A stretch of 64,000 nt of DNA. Origin: Dehalococcoidales bacterium. Its GTDB lineage: Bacteria; Chloroflexota; Dehalococcoidia; Dehalococcoidales; UBA5627. The stretch lies in NCBI GenBank assembly GCA_041656115.1, contig JBBAED010000002.1, forward strand, positions 1 to 64,000, read 5' to 3'. Both the position numbers and the translations under genes were made by a program. Under the pieces are notes generated by a model. The model did no database searches. It was given only the letters and a program-made list of their open reading frames with translations, and had not been told where the DNA came from. Positions 24,269-33,012 of this stretch are shown in pieces (the stretch's first letter is position 1; every line of letters starts with the position of its first letter).

Positions 24269-25567
24269 TTATTTCCCTCTTCCGATACCGATATAAGAAA
24301 ATCCGAGTAATTCCATCTCTTTCATATTGAGCATATTCTTTACGTCAATTAAAATCGGGGTTTTCATTATCTTTTTAATCTCACAAAAATCAAGCGCTTT
24401 AAATTCGGGCCATTCGGTAATAAAGGCCAATGCGTCGCTGTTATTTGCGGCGGAATAAGCATTATCACAAAACTCAAACGCAAGGGGCTTCTTTAGAACG
24501 CTGATATCGGCACAAGGGTCGTAAGCCTTGACCTTTGCACCTTTTTCTATTAACTCGGCAATAATTGTAAGGGCCGCCGAGCGGCGCAGTGTATCGGTAT
24601 GGGGTTTATAGGTTAGCCCCAAAACACTGATATTTAAATTTACAAGCGAATTAAATTTCCGTTCCAATTTGGAGATTACAATTGAATTTTGTTTGCGGTT
24701 AATCGCTAATACGCTATCGGTTAGCAGTGTATCGCAATTATTTTCCTTCCCGATTTTTTGGATTACTTTTAAATCGCGCGCTAAAGTTCCGCCGGAAAAG
24801 CCCAGCCCCGGAAGAAGCGGGATTCCATTCCCGATACGGCTATCGGAGTGCAAAACCTGCATAACATCCAGCGCATCCGCTCCCACCTCATCGCAAATAT
24901 TGGCAATTTCGTTGCAAAAACTAATCGATGTTGCCAGAAACGCATTTAAGGCATGTTTAGCCGCCTCGGCGCTGCGTAAACCCATTTTAATAATCGGAGC
25001 ATTTGTAACTGAGAAAAATTTTTCGGCTTTAGTAAGAGCATTTTCCGAATCGGCGCCGATAATAATCCGATCCGGTTGTTTAAAATATGCGATAGCATTC
25101 CCCAGCTTCAAATTTTCGGGGCTGTAAACGATATCAAAGCGGGCGGCGGGGTTTTCGGCTTCAATTATTGTTTTTAATACATCACAAGTGCCCACCGGAA
25201 CTTGGCTGCATATAATTAGCAAGGTTTCACTTTGCAAATAGGGAGCGATGCTTTTACAAATTTCTCGAATAGGGGATAAATCAACTTCGTCGTTATCGTC
25301 AAGCGGGGTATCGGCAGTAATCATAATATAAGGGCATCCGCTAACGGTATTTGCAATATCCGCGGTATAACAAAGCGCACCCGATTTAATATTGCCAATG
25401 ACTTGCTCTTTTAGGTTCGGCTCATAAATTGGAGGAATCCCTCGGTTTAAGTTTTTAACTACTTCAATATCGCTGTCAACACCGATAACACGATACCCCA
25501 AATCAGCCAAACCGGCAGAATAAACACAGCCAAGATGCCAAAGGCCGATAACACAAACGTTTTCCAT
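24269..25567 (-). CDS. UDP-glucose/GDP-mannose dehydrogenase family protein lacking the catalytic Cys
   Basis: This 432-residue protein has all three domains of the family: an N-terminal Rossmann domain (VCVIGLWHLGCVYSAGLA), a central dimerisation part with SPENLKLGNA and the substrate-binding Lys/Asn in AAKHALNAFLA, and a C-terminal UDP-binding domain (ISVLGLTYKPHTDTLRRS). The segment that normally carries the nucleophilic Cys (GFGGSCFPKD) reads GLGFSGGTLARDL, with Thr261 in its place. Four-electron oxidation to a uronic acid needs that Cys, so the reaction is probably different. It sits 3 bp downstream of the epimerase gene at 25571. Confidence 0.85.
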   Translation of the reverse strand: MENVCVIGLWHLGCVYSAGLADLGYRVIGVDSDIEVVKNLNRGIPPIYEPNLKEQVIGNIKSGALCYTADIANTVSGCPYIMITADTPLDDNDEVDLSPIREICKSIAPYLQSETLLIICSQVPVGTCDVLKTIIEAENPAARFDIVYSPENLKLGNAIAYFKQPDRIIIGADSENALTKAEKFFSVTNAPIIKMGLRSAEAAKHALNAFLATSISFCNEIANICDEVGADALDVMQVLHSDSRIGNGIPLLPGLGFSGGTLARDLKVIQKIGKENNCDTLLTDSVLAINRKQNSIVISKLERKFNSLVNLNISVLGLTYKPHTDTLRRSAALTIIAELIEKGAKVKAYDPCADISVLKKPLAFEFCDNAYSAANNSDALAFITEWPEFKALDFCEIKKIMKTPILIDVKNMLNMKEMELLGFSYIGIGRGK

Positions 25568-25570
25568 CTA

Positions 25571-26512
25571 TTATTCCTTACCTAAAAGCTGCCTTGCGGC
25601 TATTCGAACCGCTTCATCGGATGTATAGCGCGGCATCCAACCGAGGTTTTTGACTTTATCTATATTAAAACGGACATACGGTGCATCACCGCGCCAACCG
25701 CGGCTGCCGCCGGTATATTTATAGGTTACGTTTTTTAAACCCATTTCATTACAAACAATATCGGCAATTTTTGTTACGGTAGTGCAAGTATCCGCTCCCA
25801 AATTAAATACATCACAATTTTGTGTCGATTTTTCAAAAACGGTTAACATCCCTTGAATGCAATCCTCAACCGTAAAAAAGTTTTTTTCTTGCTTCCCGTC
25901 GCCTAAAATTTCCAGCTCGTGGGGGTTAGTTTGCAGTTTTTTTATAAAATCAAGAATAACACCGTGCCACATATTTGCCCCGACAACATTACCGAAACGG
26001 AAAATACAGGCACGTATATCAAATAAATGGCAATAGGCTGAAACCAAACCCTCGCCGGCTAATTTACCGGCACCGTATAGGGATATCGGGAGTAAAGGCC
26101 CATCGGTTTCAACAAGTTTTTGCGGGGGAACATCGCCGTAAACGGTAGCGCTGGAGGCAAAAATTAAATTCTTTATATTGAGGTTACGCATACTTTCCAA
26201 TATGCAATAAGTACCGATTGTACAGTTTTTAAGGTCCCAATCGGTGTTGGTATTACCTTTGATGATATCGGTGTTAGCAGCCAAATGCCAAACTGTATCG
26301 TGGCCGGGCATAAATTGATTAAGTTTTGCAATATCTAAAATATCCGCTTCAATAAAACGAAAGTTCGAATCACTTAAATAGCGTTCAATCAGTTTTTTGT
26401 TTCCGGTTGATAGATTATCGTAAACCGTAACCGAACTCCCTTCACTTAGTAACCTTTTAACAATATGGCTCCCGATAAATCCTGAGCCGCCGGTAATAAA
26501 ATATTTTCTCAT
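25571..26512 (-). CDS. SDR NAD-dependent sugar epimerase (UDP-glucose 4-epimerase-like)
   Basis: This 313-residue extended SDR has the Rossmann motif GGSGFIGS at 8-15, DNLSTG at about 32-37, a catalytic SSATVYG region at 120-126 and Tyr146-x3-Lys150 (YGAGK). The later RFGNVVGANMWHGVI and NFFTVEDCIQGML are typical of UDP-hexose or UDP-hexuronate 4-epimerases. With the dehydrogenase-like protein next to it, it forms a nucleotide-sugar modifying pair. The exact sugar is not predictable. Confidence 0.88.
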   Translation of the reverse strand: MRKYFITGGSGFIGSHIVKRLLSEGSSVTVYDNLSTGNKKLIERYLSDSNFRFIEADILDIAKLNQFMPGHDTVWHLAANTDIIKGNTNTDWDLKNCTIGTYCILESMRNLNIKNLIFASSATVYGDVPPQKLVETDGPLLPISLYGAGKLAGEGLVSAYCHLFDIRACIFRFGNVVGANMWHGVILDFIKKLQTNPHELEILGDGKQEKNFFTVEDCIQGMLTVFEKSTQNCDVFNLGADTCTTVTKIADIVCNEMGLKNVTYKYTGGSRGWRGDAPYVRFNIDKVKNLGWMPRYTSDEAVRIAARQLLGKE

Positions 26513-26536
26513 TCAAGTTGCCTCATGTTATAAAAT

Positions 26537-27526
26537 TTATGGACTGAAATATTTTTCGGTAAAGCCGGTTAAGCGCGGCGTTTTATGAGCCGAAAAACCC
26601 AAGGCTACGTAAAATAAAACACTTGCGGTTAACCCTAGCGTTTTAAACGCCTGCTGCGGATTTTTAAAAATTAAAACGGTTGTTTTAGGGATTAATTTTA
26701 AAAATATGCGCTTAAGTAAATCTTTTTCCCTGTTTAATCCTTGAAGGTCCGAATCATGGGGATAAGCCTTTTTTAATAACGATTTTGAATATCCCTGCCA
26801 ATAGGATTGCCCTCGAATAAATCTTTGATTTAAGCGATAGGCATATACCCTGTGCCAAACCTTTATATCGGGGTCGAATATAATTTGCTTGGCGGATTTT
26901 AAACGCAGATTAATTGAAAATTCGGCATCGTCAACAACCGGGCCGACTTTGGTTTTAATCTCTCCCTGATGCCCGAATTTATCCGCAAACATACAGTAAC
27001 TAAAAGCCTCTTTCTTAAAAGCCATATTCATCCCGCCGGCACACCTTACAGGCTTAATTTCGTTAATATTTAAAAAGGCGGTGCAGCTTACCAGCCAGTA
27101 AAATTCCGTAGGTAACCATTGAAGCGCGCCGTTTTCCCATAGAGGGAGTGCCTGACCGGTCACCCCGATAATATCCTTACCTCTAAATACTTCTACCACT
27201 TTTGCGGCCCAGTCCGGAAAAAGAACTGTATCGTCATCAACAAAAGCTATTATTTCACCCCGAGCCCTTTCTACCCCGGCATTCCTGGCTCCCGATGGGC
27301 CCAGGCGCTCTTTGGTAAAATAAACAAGTGTGTTATAGATTTGTTTTTCTTTTAGAAATTGATTAATCCGAGAATACAATTCTTCCGAACGTTCGATAAT
27401 CAAAATCGTTTCCATATTTGCATAACTTTGGGCGCTTACAGAAGTTAATAGCGCCAAAATATCATTTAGCCGTTCCATAGTATAGGAGGGGATAATCAGC
27501 GACAGAAGAGGGGTTTGTATATTCAT
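26537..27526 (-). CDS. Family 2 glycosyltransferase
   Basis: This 329-residue GT-A enzyme begins with LLSLIIPSYTMERLNDIL. ERLGPSGARNAGVERARGEI comes next and the metal site is DDD at 97-99 (FVDDDTVLFPDW). A second conserved region is CAGGMNMAFKKEAFSYC, with the ED-like acceptor element VVDDAEFSINLRLK. The C-terminus has a hydrophobic stretch (LGLTASVLFYVALGFS), so it is likely membrane-associated. The sugar is unknown. Confidence 0.88.
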   Translation of the reverse strand: MNIQTPLLSLIIPSYTMERLNDILALLTSVSAQSYANMETILIIERSEELYSRINQFLKEKQIYNTLVYFTKERLGPSGARNAGVERARGEIIAFVDDDTVLFPDWAAKVVEVFRGKDIIGVTGQALPLWENGALQWLPTEFYWLVSCTAFLNINEIKPVRCAGGMNMAFKKEAFSYCMFADKFGHQGEIKTKVGPVVDDAEFSINLRLKSAKQIIFDPDIKVWHRVYAYRLNQRFIRGQSYWQGYSKSLLKKAYPHDSDLQGLNREKDLLKRIFLKLIPKTTVLIFKNPQQAFKTLGLTASVLFYVALGFSAHKTPRLTGFTEKYFSP

Positions 27527-27528
27527 AT

Positions 27529-28422
27529 CTATTTCTCGGATAAGGCTTCCTTAAAGAACTTAAAATCGGCAGCATGTTTTACGGAGGATACCCCAATCAC
27601 AACCCCTTTTATTTGGGGGATTTCGTTAATATAACGGATTGCCTCATCCGGTTTTAAATACCCGCCGGCAAGGATACTCATCGCAATTACCTCGGTTTGT
27701 GGGATTTTTTCCAATATTTCTTCGCATTCTTCTCGGGTCGGGTTCATTTGAAAGCCTGCCTTGTTAAAAGGCGCTACAATTACCGTTTGTGTCAGATCAA
27801 TTTCCAATTCCAACAGATTTTGAATAAGGAGGACGGGATTACGTGTTATAAAACCGGGTTGAATCCCCATTCCCGACATAAATTTAATAAATGATTGGAA
27901 TAACCAGCCCATTTTTAACGATAATGCCATTTCGGTTACTATCTCGTGCAGTAAAAAGCAATTAGGGCCATGTTTCGATTTTAAAACAGTTTGTATTTTA
28001 AATATTTCATGATACAAATATGCTTTCATTAACGCCTTGGGGTTTTGCAAAAGAACCCCTTTAAACCCGTAATAAATTGCCTTTAAGTTCCCTGATTTTA
28101 AGATTTGCTTCGCCAAATAGATTGCCATCCCGGGGGTTCCCAGCTGTGAGGCAAGCCTGACATAATCCGAAGCGGCTGGGGCGATTGCATATAAAGCGGG
28201 GTGTAAACCTTGTTTAGTGATTATATCCACGATTTTTAAAGTAAACCCGTTTACTGAAAACATAAACCCGTCAGCGCCGTTTTCAATAGCAATTTTAAGC
28301 AAACTTGTGCAGTATTCGGGATTATCTAAATCTCCGCTTCGCGTACGTGCTTTATCTTGTGATAAGTGACTTACCCCGTGAAAAGGGTTATCGCCCACTA
28401 AAAGCAGCCTATGACCTTGCAT
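27529..28422 (-). CDS. Unrecognised TIM-barrel-like enzyme of the glycan operon
   Basis: I cannot assign this 297-residue protein. It opens with a strand and loop RLLLVGDNPFHGVSHLS, followed by alternating strands and helices (GADGFMFSV, HPALYAIAP, TVIVAPFNKAG, TEVIAMSILAGGYL). The end, IKGVVIGVSSVKHAADFKFF, resembles the last strand of aldo-keto reductases. The pattern fits an eight-fold barrel, but the usual aldo-keto reductase catalytic Asp-Tyr-Lys-His set is not evident. There is no signal peptide. It overlaps the upstream oxidoreductase gene by 14 bp, so it is surely co-translated. It may act on a sugar phosphate or nucleotide sugar. Confidence 0.65.
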   Translation of the reverse strand: MQGHRLLLVGDNPFHGVSHLSQDKARTRSGDLDNPEYCTSLLKIAIENGADGFMFSVNGFTLKIVDIITKQGLHPALYAIAPAASDYVRLASQLGTPGMAIYLAKQILKSGNLKAIYYGFKGVLLQNPKALMKAYLYHEIFKIQTVLKSKHGPNCFLLHEIVTEMALSLKMGWLFQSFIKFMSGMGIQPGFITRNPVLLIQNLLELEIDLTQTVIVAPFNKAGFQMNPTREECEEILEKIPQTEVIAMSILAGGYLKPDEAIRYINEIPQIKGVVIGVSSVKHAADFKFFKEALSEK

Positions 28423-29392
28423 TTTTTACCTGTTCAATTAAATAATCGATTTTAGCAGCCGTATTAAAATCGGGGAAGGCCTTTTTATTTGCAATAATAG
28501 CGCTAATAAAATGCTTATTTTCGCGATAATATTCAGGAGCTCCCAATAAAAAAGGTACGTTATCGCTTAGGTCGTGCCTATACAATAATTTACTCTCACC
28601 GCAATTAAAATCGAGGTTGATTCTATCTGAATTTACGGAAATAGAGCCTTTTTCGCCGCTGATTATTAACCCGAATTCGGGCAAGCGATATCCTTCTTTT
28701 ACCCATGAAATATCAAAATCAGCGGTTATACCGCTTGAATTTCGAACGCTAAACTTTGAACCGTTATCGATACCCAATTGATTATTGCTATCTTGGCTAA
28801 CGGATATTAGTTCAAATTCACCGAATAGCCAAAATGCCAAATCGATAATATGCGCCCCCAAATCACGGGTTGCACCGCCTTTAACCGCAAGGGGATTGGC
28901 AATATTTTGGCTAAAATCCGAGGCATAGGCATAAGCCTTAAAGGAAATAATTTTACCGATGGTGTTATCTTTTAAAAACTCTGCCGTTTTTTGATACGTT
29001 ACGGCAAATCGGCACATATATCCCACCATATTAACCCCGCTGGATTGCTCTGCAAGTTGACATAAGCACTTGGAATCCTCAAAAGAACCGGTTAAGGTTT
29101 TTTCAACAAAAATGTTTTTTGTTATCCCTTTTTCGTAAAGATTTTTGATTACGCCGTAATGGGTGGGGATGGGGGTGGTAACATAAACCGCATCATACCT
29201 ATCGGCAGCAAATTTTTTATAATTATCGGTAACTAAAACACCGCTAACGGCTTTACTTAAAAACCTTTTCATTAGCGGGCTTTGATCATAAATTGCAACA
29301 AGCCTTGTCCCGGGGATATTATTAATAATTCCGGCGTGCAATAAGCCCATTTTTCCGATACCGATTATTGCAACTTTTAATTCTTTATCCAA
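28409..29392 (-). CDS. Gfo/Idh/MocA family oxidoreductase (second copy)
   Basis: This 327-residue protein has the NAD(P)-binding motif VAIIGIGKMGLLHAG at about 7-21. The family motif EKP is EKT here (FVEKTLTG), so the Lys is kept and the Pro lost. The substrate domain holds GGATRDLGAHIIDLAFWLFGEF with the expected His. It shares little sequence with the member at 23236 and so probably acts on another position or sugar. It is followed by the unknown TIM-barrel-like gene with a 14-bp overlap. Confidence 0.87.
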   Translation of the reverse strand: MDKELKVAIIGIGKMGLLHAGIINNIPGTRLVAIYDQSPLMKRFLSKAVSGVLVTDNYKKFAADRYDAVYVTTPIPTHYGVIKNLYEKGITKNIFVEKTLTGSFEDSKCLCQLAEQSSGVNMVGYMCRFAVTYQKTAEFLKDNTIGKIISFKAYAYASDFSQNIANPLAVKGGATRDLGAHIIDLAFWLFGEFELISVSQDSNNQLGIDNGSKFSVRNSSGITADFDISWVKEGYRLPEFGLIISGEKGSISVNSDRINLDFNCGESKLLYRHDLSDNVPFLLGAPEYYRENKHFISAIIANKKAFPDFNTAAKIDYLIEQVKNARS

Positions 29393-29411
29393 TCTCTTAT
29401 AGCCTTTTTCG

Positions 29412-30095
29412 TTAGAATCGTTCTTTAATGATTACCCAAAAATCGAAAAATCCTTGCCTAAAAGCGGACACCTTGCTGACATTTGCGATACGCCCGTTAT
29501 CTATTTGACGCACTTCAGCCACTCTTAGCCCTCTTTTTTTAGCCTTAATAAGCATTTCCTGTTCCATCTCAAACCCGTCGTAGCAAAGATTTAAGTTTAA
29601 GAAACTGGTTTTTCGAATTGCATTATATCCGGAACAGACATCCGTATAAGAAGTACCAAACAATAAATTAGTGGTTTTTGTTAAAACCCAATTACCGAAT
29701 TTATGATGCAAGGGCATTATCGGAGAAGTGTTCAAAAAACGAGTACCCTTTACTAAATCGAATCCGTTTAACAAGGGTTCTATGTATTGCGGCAAATCAC
29801 AGGGGTCGGTGGAACCGTCCGCATCTATAGTAATTACTATTTCACATTTGGCATCATTAAAACCGCACTTAATTGCATTTCCTTTACCTGTTTTTGATTG
29901 TTTAACAATTTTTATGGCAGGGTTCAGTTTTTTGGCAGTCTCAATTGTGTTATCGGTTGAATGCCCGTCTACCAAAATCACTTCGTCTACCCAATCGGGG
30001 ATTTTAGGCAGAACATATTGCAGATTTTCTTCCTCGTTTAAGGCACAAATTAAAACAGTAATTGGCGGACAGTTTTCCGGTTTTTTAACAGGCAT
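29412..30095 (-). CDS. Family 2 glycosyltransferase, dolichyl/polyprenyl-phosphate type
   Basis: This 227-residue protein has the compact DPM1-like form: ITVLICALNEEENLQYVLPKI, VDGHSTDNT at 43-51, KGNAIKCGF, the metal site DADGSTD at 91-97 and the later VCSGYNAIRKTSF. Members often move a sugar from GDP- or UDP-sugar to polyprenyl phosphate. That would supply lipid-linked donors for the GT-C-like protein at 17517. No C-terminal membrane segments are present. Confidence 0.88.
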   Translation of the reverse strand: MPVKKPENCPPITVLICALNEEENLQYVLPKIPDWVDEVILVDGHSTDNTIETAKKLNPAIKIVKQSKTGKGNAIKCGFNDAKCEIVITIDADGSTDPCDLPQYIEPLLNGFDLVKGTRFLNTSPIMPLHHKFGNWVLTKTTNLLFGTSYTDVCSGYNAIRKTSFLNLNLCYDGFEMEQEMLIKAKKRGLRVAEVRQIDNGRIANVSKVSAFRQGFFDFWVIIKERF

Positions 30096-30104
30096 AAAAT
30101 TTAA

Positions 30105-30782
30105 CTATCCTCTGCAAAACATTTCCGCTGTTTTTTCGGCATCGGCAATAAAATGACGTACCGTTTCACGCGTATAACGATGGTCGGCCATTTTGGTTAA
30201 TATTATCGGCGGAATTGTAACGACATGAGCGCCGGCTAAAGCCGCAGAAACAGCATCTCCAACAGAACGAATGCTGCCGACAATAACCTTACTTTTATAT
30301 TCCCAGCGCTTTAGCCAAAGGGTTGAATCGCTAATAACTTTGTTGGCATCGCCGCCCTCATCCGAAATCCTCCCTGCAAAAACACTGATATAGCTGACTC
30401 CCGCTTTAGCCGCCATCATCAATTGCGCAACAGAAAGCGTTGCCGTGGCATTAACTTTAACCCCGCAATTTTCGAGCTGCCTCATAACACCATAGCACGG
30501 AACACCGTTTTGATTTATCTGCGGAATCTTAACAACAATGTTTTCGGCTAACATATTGAAATGGTGTGCCTGTAAAAGCATTTCGGAAATATTATCGGTT
30601 GTTACTTGGGTAAATACAGGGCAGGGGAATACTAAATTTGCGATTTCTTTAATTCGATTTTCTGTATCGCAAACCCCATCTTTTAACATAATTGAAGGGT
30701 TAGTTGTAACTCCGTCAATAACCCCCAAATCGGTCCACTTTTGAATCTCATTTATATCCGCCGAATCCAGAAATATCTCCAC
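30105..30782 (-). CDS. Transaldolase / fructose-6-phosphate aldolase-like
   Basis: This 225-residue single-domain protein is of the small transaldolase (TalC/FSA) subfamily. It opens MEIFLDSADINEIQKW. The GVTTNPSIMLK region follows, and the Schiff-base Lys is K85 in NIVVKIPQ. VNATATLSVAQLMMAAKAG and SVFAGRISDEGGD come later, all family-typical. It lies between gmhB and a glycosyltransferase inside the heptose operon. A likely job is to produce or adjust the sedoheptulose 7-phosphate pool used by GmhA, though a special aldol step on another sugar is possible. The family assignment is firm and the role is inference. Confidence 0.88.
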   Translation of the reverse strand: MEIFLDSADINEIQKWTDLGVIDGVTTNPSIMLKDGVCDTENRIKEIANLVFPCPVFTQVTTDNISEMLLQAHHFNMLAENIVVKIPQINQNGVPCYGVMRQLENCGVKVNATATLSVAQLMMAAKAGVSYISVFAGRISDEGGDANKVISDSTLWLKRWEYKSKVIVGSIRSVGDAVSAALAGAHVVTIPPIILTKMADHRYTRETVRHFIADAEKTAEMFCRG

Positions 30783-30792
30783 AATCGCTCCT

Positions 30793-31398
30793 TTAAATAA
30801 TTGAATTGAGTTCCAAAGTATTTTTTACAACCGAAACCGCTTGCAACAGATTTGGGCATATGTAATCCGGTTTAACGGAATGTTCTTCCATGTAGCGGCA
30901 TAACTCGCACTTTTGTTTGCCGATCAGAATTGTACAGCAACCGGCGCTTTTTCCGGCTTGGATATCGGTTAATCCGTCACCAATCATCCATGATGATTTG
31001 AGATCGATATTGAATTCACGGGCAGCTTTAAAAATAAGCCCTGGGTTTGGTTTACGACACTCGCAAACTTGTTTTAAATCGGGAACAATTGCCTCGGGAT
31101 GATGCAAACAATAGTAATCCGCATCAATTGAGGCGTTTTCTTTTACCAATTCATTTAGAAGATGAAGACGAATTGCCTCAAATGTTTTTTCCGACATCTG
31201 TTTTTTGGCAATTGCCGGTTGGTTCGAAACAATAATTATTTTGTATCCGCTTTGGCGAAACATGCGAATAGCTTGAGGGACATTTTGAATAATTTCCAAT
31301 TGTGAAACAAGGAACGGGGAATCAATAATTCCTTGTTCTTGATGATATATCAATTTATTTATTACGCCGTCACGGTCAAGAAATATGGCTTTGTTCAT
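30793..31398 (-). CDS. gmhB: D-glycero-D-manno-heptose 1,7-bisphosphate 7-phosphatase GmhB
   Basis: This 201-residue HAD-IIIA phosphatase removes the C7 phosphate of heptose bisphosphate. The DxD nucleophile motif FLDRDGVIN (Asp8, Asp10), VSNQPAIAK, the GmhB-type zinc loop (CLHHP followed by CECRKP) and MIGDGLTDIQAG are present. It is encoded between the isomerase GmhA and the transaldolase. In the GDP-heptose route it acts after the kinase HddA on the alpha anomer. Confidence 0.92.
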   Translation of the reverse strand: MNKAIFLDRDGVINKLIYHQEQGIIDSPFLVSQLEIIQNVPQAIRMFRQSGYKIIIVSNQPAIAKKQMSEKTFEAIRLHLLNELVKENASIDADYYCLHHPEAIVPDLKQVCECRKPNPGLIFKAAREFNIDLKSSWMIGDGLTDIQAGKSAGCCTILIGKQKCELCRYMEEHSVKPDYICPNLLQAVSVVKNTLELNSII

Positions 31399-31417
31399 AA
31401 TTAAATAAATATCACTT

Positions 31418-32014
31418 CTATTTAAGAGATTCCCATTTCATTTCCGAAGATTTTAATTTCGGATGTGTAACTATTAAATGCCAAATTAGGGCTTGAAACG
31501 ACTCTGTGTGCGGTGTTAGCGTATCTTTGTTAACAGTCGGAATAACAATACAACTATCAGCAATTTTAGCGGTATAGCCACCGTCACGTCCGACAATACC
31601 AAGAACAGTAACACATTTACTTTTTGCAAATTGGAGCGCCTTTACCAAATTAACGCTAATACCGTTTTCAATACTGCCGCCCCCAACGGAAAAAACAAAA
31701 ACGGCATCATTGGCACTTAAACGGCTAATCTTTAACCACTCCACAAAAACTTGTTCCCAGCCATTATCGTTAATTTGAGCGGTTAGCTCGGAGGCATTAT
31801 CAAGCGGGGTATAGCATTCAATACCGGCAATTTTCCTAAAATCATTTACGGCATGTGTTGCGTTTGCAGCACTGCCGCCAAGCCCCAAAAAGAACAAACG
31901 ACCGCCCCTTTGACGAATATTAGAGATAATATTAACCGCCGCTTCAACCTCTTTTTTGTTGATTAAATTTATTATTTCAATTGCTTCGGCAAAGTATTGT
32001 TCTGTATAGATCAT
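31418..32014 (-). CDS. gmhA: Sedoheptulose 7-phosphate isomerase GmhA
   Basis: This 198-residue SIS-domain protein converts sedoheptulose 7-phosphate to D-glycero-D-manno-heptose 7-phosphate. The phosphosugar-binding loop reads GLGGSAANATHAVNDF, followed by SVGGGSIENGISVNLVKAL. The C-terminal TPHTESFQALIWHLIVTHP holds the Glu and His used in catalysis by this family. It overlaps hddA by 4 bp. This is the committed first step of heptose synthesis here. Confidence 0.92.
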   Translation of the reverse strand: MIYTEQYFAEAIEIINLINKKEVEAAVNIISNIRQRGGRLFFLGLGGSAANATHAVNDFRKIAGIECYTPLDNASELTAQINDNGWEQVFVEWLKISRLSANDAVFVFSVGGGSIENGISVNLVKALQFAKSKCVTVLGIVGRDGGYTAKIADSCIVIPTVNKDTLTPHTESFQALIWHLIVTHPKLKSSEMKWESLK

Positions 32015-33012
32015 CGGTTCATCACCATTGTATTTGATAGGATTTTGGTTCCGTCAAAATCAAAATGAAACCTTTCCCACCTAATCCCTTTGTTTTCCAG
32101 CGTTTGGATTAATCTTTTTTTCTGTCCGTTTTGAGAGTAAAACATTAAAAAACCACCACCGCCGGCGCCGATAAGTTTCCCGCCGATAGCGCCGTTTTTA
32201 AGAGCCAATTCATAGCATTCATCAATAAAAGGATCGGATATTTTATCCGAACGTTTTTTCTTAAGTTCCCAGTGAATATTCATTAATTCACCGAGCATAT
32301 CCAAGTCACCGGATTCAAGATATTTTCTGGTTTGCAAAGCGATTTCTTTAATTTGATGTAAGTTCTCAATTGTCGGAGAATAATTGCAAATTGATTTATC
32401 GTTTTGCTCTCTTAAAATATCCGAGGCGCTTCTTTCTTTGCCGGTAAAAAATAAAACTAACCGGTTTTCAAGCTCATCAATATCATCATTTGAAATTGCC
32501 AACGGTTCAGCGATTACGGTCCCGTCTTTTTCAAACACAAGGCACGTAAGCCCTCCGAAAGCGGCCATATATTGGTCTTGTTTCCCGATTGGTTCCCCCA
32601 ACAGCTCAATTTCAATATGGCAAGCCTCTTCAGCCAGATTTCTTTGAGTGGTATAGTCTTTATTGTAAATATGTAGCGCATTTAAAAGGGCAACCGTAAA
32701 GCTTGATGAAGAACCCAATCCGCAGCCGGCAGGCACATCCGCAGCGGAGTGTAGTTCAATGGAGCGTTTAATTCCGATAAATTCTAAAGCATGGCGGAAT
32801 ATTCGGTGTTGAATTTGAGAAATATCGTTCACAATTTCCGTTTGTGAATAATTTAAGCGAATGTTATCGTAAAATCTTTTATGTGCGGTGATATTGCAAT
32901 ATTTATTGATTGCCCCGGCAATTAAAAATCCGCCGTATTTAGCATAATAAGACGGTAAATCCGTACCGCCGCCGCCCAAAGTTAACCGCATCGGAGCTCG
33001 AGATAAAATCAT
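32011..33012 (-). CDS. hddA: D-glycero-alpha-D-manno-heptose 7-phosphate kinase HddA (GHMP kinase)
   Basis: This 333-residue GHMP kinase starts with RAPMRLTLGGGGTDLPSYY, has the ATP loop GCGLGSSSSFTVALLNAL at about 97-114, and ends with the GHMP motif 3 GGKLIGAGGGGFLMFY. It phosphorylates C1 of heptose 7-phosphate to the alpha-1,7-bisphosphate. Use of a GHMP kinase rather than the PfkB-type HldE shows the GDP-linked, not the ADP-linked, heptose route. It overlaps both neighbours by 4 bp. Confidence 0.92.
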   Translation of the reverse strand: MILSRAPMRLTLGGGGTDLPSYYAKYGGFLIAGAINKYCNITAHKRFYDNIRLNYSQTEIVNDISQIQHRIFRHALEFIGIKRSIELHSAADVPAGCGLGSSSSFTVALLNALHIYNKDYTTQRNLAEEACHIEIELLGEPIGKQDQYMAAFGGLTCLVFEKDGTVIAEPLAISNDDIDELENRLVLFFTGKERSASDILREQNDKSICNYSPTIENLHQIKEIALQTRKYLESGDLDMLGELMNIHWELKKKRSDKISDPFIDECYELALKNGAIGGKLIGAGGGGFLMFYSQNGQKKRLIQTLENKGIRWERFHFDFDGTKILSNTMVMNR

